Positions 34,563 to 42,751 of a stretch of DNA of 64,000 bases are shown piece by piece. Position 1 is the stretch's first letter. Each line of letters begins with the position of its first letter. The translations under genes and the position numbers were made by a program. The notes beneath the pieces were generated by a model. It was given only the letters and a program-made list of their open reading frames with translations, was not told the origin of the DNA and made no database searches. Location of the stretch: contig NZ_JAYGHH010000005.1 of NCBI RefSeq assembly GCF_034931045.1, positions 124,001 to 188,000 of the forward strand. The letters are read 5' to 3'. The DNA is from Nodularia sp034931045 (GTDB lineage: Bacteria; Cyanobacteriota; Cyanobacteriia; Cyanobacteriales; Nostocaceae).

Positions 34563-35657
34563 TTAGCTGCCGCCTATCGCCTGGGCAAGACCGAGGAAGA
34601 GCGGTATTGCCACGCCGATAGCAATGGGTGTACCGATGGCTGTGGATGCGCCGATGTAGGCGGAGGGATTGGCCGACGGAATCCCGGCTCTCAACGTGGG
34701 CGGCCCTGAGATGTCTGAACTGGAGGCGGCAATGACGGACAGAATCACGACACCGCCAAGGCTGAATCCTGTTGCGTAGTGGGCAATCATACCAAGACCG
34801 AAGGCGATGAACCCATGTAGCAACGGTGCTATCAGGCTATACACAACGTACCACTGCGCCACCTTACGCAGTTCGCCAATCCTTGACCAAGCCTCCATAC
34901 CCATGACCAGCATCAAGATCGAAAGCAGTCCACGGAACGCTGGGTCGTAGAAGCTTTCATAGACCCTTTCCGGCCGAGTGAACAGTCCAAGAGCAAGGCC
35001 GAGCAACATTGCCGATAGGGCAGGTCCCCGGAGGCTTTCCTCCACGATCGGCCATATCTTGACCCGATCATCCGGAGACTGCTGCTTGCTGAGATACTCT
35101 TGCCGGGTCTTGGGATAATCCCCTGCTGCAACGGGCTGCTTGTCGAGATACTCGTCTGCTGCACTATTATTCTTCTTTTTGAGATAAATGTTGGCTATCA
35201 CAATCGCAGTTACGAGTGCTGGGATATCCATGAAGGGATAGAGTGCGCCCGCCCATGGATCGTAATAAATGCTTTGTTCGTCCAGTACCGTCAGGGCGGC
35301 GGCCATAGTAGAGCCACTCACAGCACCAAACAATCCCCCGGTGGCAATCGCATCCACGGTTTTGACCTTCGGCAGCTTGGCTAACGTATAGCGCGCGATG
35401 AATACAATGATAATCCCTAGTAATACAGAAAACAGTACGGGTAACACCATCTCCGTCAGGTTGGAATTGCGGATCGCAATACCACCGGTCAGACCGATTT
35501 TGGTGAGCAGCATGAAGACGATGATCTTAGAAATCGACTCTGGAATTATCAGTTCGCTACCAAGGGCGGCAATGACCATACCACCAATCAGAAAGCTGAG
35601 TGTTGGGGACTGCAACTGCTTAACGAAGTCAATTAAAAAATTGGACAAAAAATCCAC
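34563..35657 (-). CDS. sbtA: SbtA, sodium-dependent bicarbonate transporter
   Basis: This 364-residue protein has about ten membrane segments. The landmarks are LSFLIGGMVIAALGSELIIP, TKIGLTGGIAIRNSN, GLFGAVSGSTMAAALTVLDE and, in the second half, SSSDISGPPTLRAGIPSANP followed by YIGASTAIGTPIAIGVAIP. It imports bicarbonate with sodium across the plasma membrane for the CO2-concentrating mechanism. The start is the GTG at 35657 with AGGAGGT 7 nt upstream. It is the first gene of an sbtA-sbtB unit. Its G+C is clearly higher than that of neighbouring genes, which together with the decayed copies around it suggests horizontal acquisition. Confidence 0.96.
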   Translation of the reverse strand: MDFLSNFLIDFVKQLQSPTLSFLIGGMVIAALGSELIIPESISKIIVFMLLTKIGLTGGIAIRNSNLTEMVLPVLFSVLLGIIIVFIARYTLAKLPKVKTVDAIATGGLFGAVSGSTMAAALTVLDEQSIYYDPWAGALYPFMDIPALVTAIVIANIYLKKKNNSAADEYLDKQPVAAGDYPKTRQEYLSKQQSPDDRVKIWPIVEESLRGPALSAMLLGLALGLFTRPERVYESFYDPAFRGLLSILMLVMGMEAWSRIGELRKVAQWYVVYSLIAPLLHGFIAFGLGMIAHYATGFSLGGVVILSVIAASSSDISGPPTLRAGIPSANPSAYIGASTAIGTPIAIGVAIPLFLGLAQAIGGS

Positions 35658-35824
35658 GAATACCTCCTTTCGGCTCCTCTAACGAAGAGCGATTATTGTG
35701 ATAAGTGAGCTTTAAAAATTAAGGATGAAGCGCTTCATCCCTACAGCACAGGTGTTATGCGAATACCTGCCGACAGGGTGTTCAGAGGTGGTCGCTTTCT
35801 GAACTGGGACCGAAGGTGTTGCTA

Positions 35825-36024
35825 TCTTGGAGTAATTCCTAGACCTATTAAGAACAAAATTTCTATGTGCTTCAGTCTATCCTTAAATCTGCACCAATTT
35901 GCGATCGCTATACATGAATCTACTAAGTAATTTCAAATTCAAATCATAAGTTTTCCTTTTACTTTCAGAAAACTTGTATATTTCTGGTCAATAGTAAATT
36001 GCGAATCGCAGAATTTTCTCTATA
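35825..36024. repeat. 200-bp direct repeat, copy 1 (upstream of sbtA)
   Basis: The repeat runs from TCTTGGAGTAATTCCTAGACC to GAATTTTCTCTATA, with an internal HIP1 site (TTGCGATCGC). It is nearly identical to 36459-36662 in the same orientation. It lies in the 449-bp region upstream of sbtA; the rest of that region (35658-35824) shows no gene. It may be part of the sbtA control region or the edge of an old duplication. Confidence 0.88.
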
Positions 36025-36106
36025 CACGGATATTGCACCGAGGACGGTATGGGATCAGCCAAATCGGAAGAGTTGTTTGGACACCATTCTTCTAGCAATG
36101 ACTGAG

Positions 36107-36352
36107 CTAATCAATCCACACTTCAGGGGGAGTGGTTGCCGGCTCATAAGTCGTAGACGGACTGTTACTGGCGAGGTTAAACCACCCCACCGCCAGTAGG
36201 AGAGCGAACCCACAGCCCAACAAAAAAGTCCAGGCGTGAGACAACTCAAGTACGCAAAGCAGGCGGCGATCGCCCCCATATACTTGCACTAGCCAGCCTT
36301 CGCTGGTGTTGTTAAATGTGGTCGGCAGTTTAGTTGAGTCAAACTTGTTCAT
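36107..36352 (-). CDS. Small single-pass membrane protein in the sbt island
   Basis: This 81-residue protein has a polar N-terminus (MNKFDSTKLPTTFNNTSEGW, VQVYGGDRRL), one membrane segment at about 39-61 (AWTFLLGCGFALLLAVGWFN) and a Ser/Thr/Pro-rich tail. I do not recognise the family. It lies between the two copies of the 200-bp repeat, on the same strand as sbtA and 450 bp upstream of it. The ORF is plausible because of its clear membrane segment, but no ribosome site decides the start. Confidence 0.5.
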   Translation of the reverse strand: MNKFDSTKLPTTFNNTSEGWLVQVYGGDRRLLCVLELSHAWTFLLGCGFALLLAVGWFNLASNSPSTTYEPATTPPEVWID

Positions 36353-36458
36353 TATCTCATTACCGTTTTAAGCAGGTTCTTTAGTTTTGATTATGTGTTT
36401 TCAAACCTTGTGGTTAGTTGCAATATTCATGGTCATTCAAAACAATACAGTATCGTTG

Positions 36459-36662
36459 TCTTGGAGTAATTCCTAGACCAAGACCTATTAAGAAGAAAAT
36501 TTCTATGTGCTTAAGTCTATCCTTAAATCTGCACCAATTTGTGATCGCTATACATGGATTTACTAAGTAATTTCAAATTCAAATCATAAGTTTTTCTTTT
36601 ATCCTTAGAAAATTCGTATATTTCTAGTCAATGTAAATTGCAATCATAGAATTTTCTCTATA
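36459..36662. repeat. 200-bp direct repeat, copy 2
   Basis: This is the second copy of the 35825-36024 repeat. It differs by a small duplication (GACCAAGACC instead of GACC), scattered substitutions and a HIP1 site degenerated to GTGATCGC. It precedes the decayed second sbtB by 180 bp. The remaining sequence between 36353 and 36842 holds no other recognisable element. Confidence 0.88.
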
Positions 36663-36842
36663 GATTGTTGTTATTAAGAAGGGCTTTCTATGACTGCACT
36701 TGCCATAATCTGAGTCAATTTTTCTCAACAGAAGGTAGTGGATTCGCCGATATTTGGCATAAGATTAACAATATATTTCAAAACAAAACCATAAAGTCTT
36801 GCCTTGAATTGTCACAACAAAACGCGTCAAGAGGTAAACTAC

Positions 36843-37160
36843 ATGACCCAGCAAGCCAGCAAGCTCGTCATCGTCACGGAAAAGGTGCTGATGAAAAAGA
36901 TCGCCTAGATCATCGACGAAGCCGGGGCTACCGGTTATACGGTGGTGGACGCTGGCGGTAAAGGCAGTCGCAACGTGCGTTCGTCGGGACAACCCACTGT
37001 TTCTGACACCTACTCGAATATAAAGTTCGAGGTGCTGACCCCCAACCGGGATATGGCCGTGAAGATTTCAGATGAGGTTGCAGCGAGGTTTTTCGACGAT
37101 TATTCGGGCATCGCCTATCTCTGTGACGTAATGGAGGTACTGCACGCGCATAAGTTCTGA
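36843..37160 (+). pseudogene. Second sbtB with in-frame amber stop and no R-loop
   Basis: From ATG 36843 (MTQQASKLVIVTEKVLMKKI) the frame meets TAG at 36906-36908 (codon 22), then continues IIDEAGATGYTVVDAGGKGS, RNVRSSGQPTVSDTYSNIKF, to ARFFDDYSGIAYLCD and a natural stop at 37158. It aligns with SbtB over its length but ends in LHAHKF, without the CGPxGC R-loop. A GAGG sits 12 nt upstream of the ATG. Restart at an internal codon after the amber would lose the first strand of the ferredoxin fold. It is GC-rich like sbtA/sbtB and on the opposite strand to them. Confidence 0.85.
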
Positions 37161-37339
37161 ACTTAAAACCTTAGCAATTCTCATGTTTGCCAGAAGTTGT
37201 TCAAGCACTGGGAATCTCGGTATTGTCATGATATCTTTGGGGATGACAGATAGCTGAAACTGTTCCCTATTACCTGTTCCCTGCCTCCACGATAAAACTT
37301 TTATGCCTAACGGCACGCTACGCGAACAGCAAACCCTAA

Positions 37340-40300
37340 TTATTGCCATTGTTGAAGTTCATCCCTGATGTTGCGAAGTAGGGTATTTATTTGAGTACGG
37401 CGAGTTTCAAAGTTAGCGGCGATGGAAATTAGTATGATACCCACTAGCAAACCGACAATCCATTTTAAAAAGGGATAGCTGAAGCTGAAAATTACTAATT
37501 GATAGAAACTGGTAATTAAGAATGTCGCTGTACCAAGATAGAGAAATGCCCTAGTTCGTAAAGCTAATCCGGCAAAAATGGCAATTAGGCTGAAGATTCC
37601 GGGGATTAAGGGTGTCTCTTGATTAAAGAAAATTGCCCATCCACAAATTAAGCCACTGGCTAAAAGTCGTAAACTGTGACGAGCTGTTTTATACTCTGGA
37701 AGTCTCAAGAATGGATCTACTTGAGCAACATACAGCAGTGATAATCCCATTGGTGTCACATACCATAAAGGATCATTTAAAAGTAAGCTATCAAACCAGC
37801 GAAATAATGCCCAATCAATTATGGCTACACTAATATATGTAAAACGAATATTGTTACCCATTTTGGCTAGGAAGATATAAAACCCAGCTGCTATGAGTAA
37901 GGCAATGGGGGAAACTTGCAGTCTGGTTTCCCAGATAATTATTAGGGGAATGATATATGCAGCTTGTTGCCAAGGTCTTTTTGACCAACCCCAACTTTCC
38001 CAAGGTAAGATATAGAGAAAATAGGCAATTACGCAGGCGATCGCACCATTCCAAGGCACTAAGGGACCACCTAACCATTGTCCTATTGCTGTCTCCCGCC
38101 AATAAATCCGCATCGTGGCTACCTGTAACAGTCCCAGGTAAACCCACATTTCTCCTGTAGTGATCATGCCGAAAATCTGGGGGATAGCAGGGGTTCCCTT
38201 TCCCTGAAATACGGCATATCTAATTAAAAATCCGCCAGTACCTAATCCCACAAAACGGTTAATATCGATGGGTAGGCCAATGGCCGCCATTAATAAGGCA
38301 CTACTCCAAAACCAGTGCAAATGGGAAATTCTCGTAATTTCTGCGGGAGTCAGACGTAAATAGCCGACAATCCAGGGGGTAAGGATGCGATAAGCATACA
38401 TGATGCTTGTTCCCAAGGCAGACATAGCAATTAAGCCATCACCTAATGCGCCTCCCGTGGTTTGGGACATTTGATAAAACAGCAGTTCATAAGCAGAAAT
38501 GGATACGCCAATGATGCCTAAATACAACAGAGGTTTAAAAGCTTGATTGCGTCGCCCTACACCAATGAGAATTAAAGCTACACCTAAAGACAATAAACCA
38601 GTCCAATCACTAAAGGTGTCGAAACGCAGCAATATACTAAATCCACCATAGATTAAGGGCAAAATGTGCAAACTGCTGGGGGTTCTTTCTAATTGGTGTT
38701 TGTGTCGCCACCATTCTCCTAAAAGTTGGGCGACTAAACCCAAGGCGATGTTAGCAACTGCAATCCTAATTAATGAATGTTCTCCAAAAGCCAGGATTTC
38801 CGCAATTAACAATTCTACGCACCAACCGATGCCGTAAAATGCCCAATTTGTGGGAGACTGCCAACTACGATAAACAATTGCCCCTAATGTAATAGTCGTG
38901 GCTGTTAAAAATAATATTTCTGGGGTAAATAGCCCTAAATATACTAAACCTGAATGTAGCGTCATCGTCACTAATTCGATGCCACATAATATACTCGCCC
39001 AGCCATTACAGGCGACTGCATATATAGTTGCTAATTCGTTACCCCGTCGATTGAGGGCGGTTCTGCCTAACCATAAACTGAGAATTGCGATCGCTCCCAC
39101 AACAAACCACCCAGTTATAGTAAGTCCAGGGATACTTTCCCACAGTAACGCCCCGGTTAAACTCAAGCCAAAACCAACTGTAATTATAGCTGTGGCTTTA
39201 TCTCTTAAATACCAAGTATTGGCAAACATTACCGCCGTCGCTACACCCAGACTAATTAATCTGGTTCCAGGTAATGGTAAAGTCAGTAGCTGAATTATGC
39301 ACACAGCTAAAACACTTAAGCCAGTATTGTTAGTGCGCCGTTGTCCAGTGGTACGACTGGCTAAACCTGTGAGACTTAAAGGCGTAATTAACCAAATCAC
39401 TCCCCAATCAGCTTGATTATTTGGGTTATACCAAGACACTCCGCTATTTACCCACAGTAAACTAAAACTAACAATAGCCAGCCCTAGACCGATGTACCAG
39501 GCACTCTGTTGCCATAATCCCTCTCCCAGACTAAATATCCATTCTGTCACCATGAGAGCGAGTAAAATACTTACCCAAATGTGTGTAGCTAGATTTGGTA
39601 ATAGCCAATGAATGCTGGAACATAAAGTCAGCACCCCCATGATGTGAGTCAGATAGACCCAGGGAATGAGGATAGAAGAACGGCGTTTGGTGACGACGGC
39701 GAGGGTGATGGTAGAAAAGAGTAAATTCAGCGATCGCAATGTGGGATTTACAGTCGCAATTGTGGTTAAAAAAGCACCAAATAACAGCGTCAGCAATTCA
39801 CCAAATTTAGCTAATTCCGGCTTTTGGGCGCGATTTAATCTCTCGGTAATTGCTACCATAAAGATTACATAAGGGAATAAAGCGACACTCAATAATGCCC
39901 AAGGTTCGTTGACAGCATTAGTGAGTTGAATGCCAATAGCGATCGCTCTTTGTTGTATATCTAAAGGTACTAATCGCCAACCCAGCCAAACTGCTTGTAA
40001 GCCAATGGTAAAAAATATTGCTAAGTCTAGAGGGAAAGAATATCTTCGTAAGCGATTACCTACATACCACAAACCCAATCCACTTACAGCTATGGCTTGT
40101 GCTGGTTGATCGAATACTGTCACTAACCAACCGAGGCATAACAAAATTCCTCCCAATCTTTGCCAGAGGGATGAAGAATCTCTATTTTGTGCTAACCAAG
40201 TAGCCAACCAGCCACAAATTCCAATGGCTAACCCTAGTTGAGTGACATCTACTCCATTAACAAAAATTCCTCGGATTAATAGAACTACTAACGCATAAAT

Positions 40301-41200
40301 AATTACAGCAGCGAATAAGCTGATACCTAAATTATTCGGTTCAGTCGTGGGATTTTCGGATGTTGTAGGGGGTTGCTGTGGATAACGATGGTGATAAATA
40401 GTAATGATAGTTGTACCCACCATTGCTACATAAATAGCAACTACGGGAAAGCCGGGTATTTGCCAACCCCAATGCAAATAAATTAACCCCAGAACATTAA
40501 TTAAAGGTAAGTTTCCGGTGGGTAAGTTATTAAAAACAGCGCGATTTTTGCAGAGTAAAGCTGTAATAAATGTCAGAGTAGGGCAAGCGATCGCCACTGT
40601 CAACCAGTCCAAGGGATTCTGCCACAACTTAAAGCTATCCATTGCCCAAAAGTTCACCGGGATTAATAACAAGGTGACAATCAGCAACGTCTGAGCTGTT
40701 AACCTGAGATTATCTTGTCTCCCAGCCCAAAAACTAAAACCCCAGAAACTTAAGGTATAAGCAAATAAAACACCATATTGTCCCGAAGCCGGAAACCTCT
40801 CCCACTGACTAGCAGCGAGTACGCCAGAGGAAACTATAACCAGAAATAAACCTAAAAATAATAGCCAACGTACACTCAATTCTGCCCCCAAGGACTGCAA
40901 CATTGAGGTGAGGAAGTTGGGTTCTGGTGGTGGTTGGGGAGTTGGTCTGCCGCTACTAGATGCAAAAGTTCCCACAGGCAAAGCCTTTACAGGGTCAGAA
41001 ACAGTGACAGATACCTTTTCCGGTTGAGTTACAGGTGTTAAGATCACTGAACAGACCAGAAATTGTCGGCATAGCTGCCTAACTTGGATATCAGAAATTA
41101 AACCCAATCGTAACCATATATCCAATCCTGCTAGTAATTGCGGATGAGAGGATGATACCTTGAGTTGAATTTTTAAGAGGTCGTCAGGTGAAGATGGCAT
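37340..41200 (-). CDS. Very large polytopic membrane protein, unknown
   Basis: This 1286-residue protein has a soluble N-terminus of about 100 residues (LLAGLDIWLRLGLISDIQVR, a DUF2157-like opening) and a short Pro-rich linker, followed by more than thirty predicted hydrophobic helices to the end (for example LFLGLFLVIVSSGVLAASQW and YVVIFM-like runs). Similar long membrane proteins are common in cyanobacteria and annotated only as hypothetical or DUF2157-type. It is monocistronic; the upstream region 41201-41437 is AT-rich with no clear promoter. The function is unknown. Confidence 0.8.
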   Translation of the reverse strand: MPSSPDDLLKIQLKVSSSHPQLLAGLDIWLRLGLISDIQVRQLCRQFLVCSVILTPVTQPEKVSVTVSDPVKALPVGTFASSSGRPTPQPPPEPNFLTSMLQSLGAELSVRWLLFLGLFLVIVSSGVLAASQWERFPASGQYGVLFAYTLSFWGFSFWAGRQDNLRLTAQTLLIVTLLLIPVNFWAMDSFKLWQNPLDWLTVAIACPTLTFITALLCKNRAVFNNLPTGNLPLINVLGLIYLHWGWQIPGFPVVAIYVAMVGTTIITIYHHRYPQQPPTTSENPTTEPNNLGISLFAAVIIYALVVLLIRGIFVNGVDVTQLGLAIGICGWLATWLAQNRDSSSLWQRLGGILLCLGWLVTVFDQPAQAIAVSGLGLWYVGNRLRRYSFPLDLAIFFTIGLQAVWLGWRLVPLDIQQRAIAIGIQLTNAVNEPWALLSVALFPYVIFMVAITERLNRAQKPELAKFGELLTLLFGAFLTTIATVNPTLRSLNLLFSTITLAVVTKRRSSILIPWVYLTHIMGVLTLCSSIHWLLPNLATHIWVSILLALMVTEWIFSLGEGLWQQSAWYIGLGLAIVSFSLLWVNSGVSWYNPNNQADWGVIWLITPLSLTGLASRTTGQRRTNNTGLSVLAVCIIQLLTLPLPGTRLISLGVATAVMFANTWYLRDKATAIITVGFGLSLTGALLWESIPGLTITGWFVVGAIAILSLWLGRTALNRRGNELATIYAVACNGWASILCGIELVTMTLHSGLVYLGLFTPEILFLTATTITLGAIVYRSWQSPTNWAFYGIGWCVELLIAEILAFGEHSLIRIAVANIALGLVAQLLGEWWRHKHQLERTPSSLHILPLIYGGFSILLRFDTFSDWTGLLSLGVALILIGVGRRNQAFKPLLYLGIIGVSISAYELLFYQMSQTTGGALGDGLIAMSALGTSIMYAYRILTPWIVGYLRLTPAEITRISHLHWFWSSALLMAAIGLPIDINRFVGLGTGGFLIRYAVFQGKGTPAIPQIFGMITTGEMWVYLGLLQVATMRIYWRETAIGQWLGGPLVPWNGAIACVIAYFLYILPWESWGWSKRPWQQAAYIIPLIIIWETRLQVSPIALLIAAGFYIFLAKMGNNIRFTYISVAIIDWALFRWFDSLLLNDPLWYVTPMGLSLLYVAQVDPFLRLPEYKTARHSLRLLASGLICGWAIFFNQETPLIPGIFSLIAIFAGLALRTRAFLYLGTATFLITSFYQLVIFSFSYPFLKWIVGLLVGIILISIAANFETRRTQINTLLRNIRDELQQWQ

Positions 41201-41464
41201 AAGCCGTAATCGTATCGGTAGACACTTATATCATTATTCGTCAACAGTGGATTTATGCGATCGCTATGCCAGTTATTTTTGTTGACTAAGTACGAAAAAT
41301 TGGGAACTTTATCTTTTTATTCCCTGTCCCGGATCAGACAATATAAATTTTTATCAATACACTTTTCAAAAATGAAAATTTTCTGTTATATAGAATTAGA
41401 ACTATAAAGTTTTATTAATTACGCAATATAAATAATTTTGGGGTGCGAGGGGAAACAGACCGTG

Positions 41465-42751
41465 ATGCACTATCGAGTTCGTGCTATTTTTCTCGTTAGT
41501 ATTGTTTGCGCTGTCACAGTATTTGGTACACTGGGGCGATCTGCTTGCAGCAGCGCTTCGCTATCGCCAACAGTCAAAGCTGAAGAAACTAGAAGTGAAA
41601 CCGTTCAACCTGTAATTAGCGGGGATGCTACAGCCGCAATTACAACTGAAAATTCAGAAATTCCTGTTGATGAGCTACGTTTATTAGTTAAACCACTTAT
41701 CCTGGCAGAACTTCATAACGAAACAGCAGCATGGCTGTTATTACTCAAAGATAAAGTTAAAAAAATTAGTCATGCGGAAATTGCCATCAAGCGGCAAAAT
41801 CAAACCATCAAAAAACAGCAAGAAGCAACTCAGGCTTTAGAACAAGCCAAACAATCCCTCAAAGCAGCTCAAAAATACCAATCTCGTCATGATATTGGCT
41901 TACCAGAGTTTCAAAAAGCGACAACAAAGGTAGAAGAAGCTAAAGACAACCTCAAAAAAGCTCAGTCAGCTGTCAAGCAAGCCACAGCCACAAAAACAGA
42001 AGTTCAAAAGAATGTCGCCTTAAGCAGTGCTTTAAACAAAGCTAAAGAAATCGGCGAACTTTATCAAGCCAAAAAAACCCTTAATCAAGCCAAACAATTC
42101 AGAAGAGAAATTACAGCCAATTCTCTAGCATACGAAAGTGCCACTCGCAAAATTGACACACTAGAAGCAGCTATTAATGCCTTTGAAGATGCACAAATAG
42201 CCTTTAAGGATGCTGCACCAGAATCGTCAGAATTTACACGGCTAAACCAGGAATTAGCAGAGGCACAAAAATCTTTAATTAAAGCCAGAGAATTAATTAT
42301 CGGGATTAATCAAAACCAAGTTAACCCAACTGATCAGTTTTCCCAGAATCTCGACAAAGTGTCAATTGTTTTAGCAACAACCCAAATCACAACCCACCGT
42401 GGTACAACAATTGCTGGCCCCATCAAAGTTGTCAATGATATACATAGCCTCAATCAAAAAAGCCAAAACCTGGAAATAGCAATAAAACAGTTGGGAACAA
42501 GCATTGCATCTGAGTCAAACTTGAAAAATCAACTAGTCATAACTGTAATCGATCTTCAGGCAGAACGGACGGCAATTGTTGACCGCTTGAGAATAGTTTT
42601 AAACGAACTAGAGCGCAAAGGCGGAGATCCTCAACCTTATCAACAGTATATTAAAGCTGCTAGTAGTTTTGCCGTCGTTATTCTCATCATCCCCGCGCTA
42701 GGGGATGATATTGCAATTAACCCAAATCCCTATCAGGGATTGAAATTTTAA
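41465..42751 (+). pseudogene. 5' part of a probable MscS-type channel gene, cut by the CRISPR array
   Basis: From the ATG at 41465 (MHYRVRAIFLVSIVCAVTVF, a signal/anchor segment) the protein has a conserved start of the mature domain (VDELRLLVKPLILAELHNET, AAWLLLLKDKVKKISHAEIA), then long Ala/Lys/Glu-rich coiled coil from about residue 90 to 290 and DLQAERTAIVDRLRIVLNEL near 390. This arrangement is, from memory, the N-terminal half of cyanobacterial mechanosensitive-channel proteins, in which the membrane pore follows. Here the frame runs at about 42660 into unrelated sequence and ends inside the CRISPR array; the last residues (IAINPNPYQGLKF) are translated repeat. No pore-domain sequence is found beyond the array. 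Confidence 0.62.
42686..42709. promoter_or_regulatory. 9-bp perfect palindrome abutting the first CRISPR repeat
   Basis: ATCATCCCC (42686-42694) and GGGGATGAT (42701-42709) are perfect inverted repeats around GCGCTA. The right arm ends on the base before the first repeat. It may be a leader-end structure, a protein-binding site, or the scar of the event that joined the array to the channel gene. It is not followed by a T-run, so it is not a classic terminator. Confidence 0.6.
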
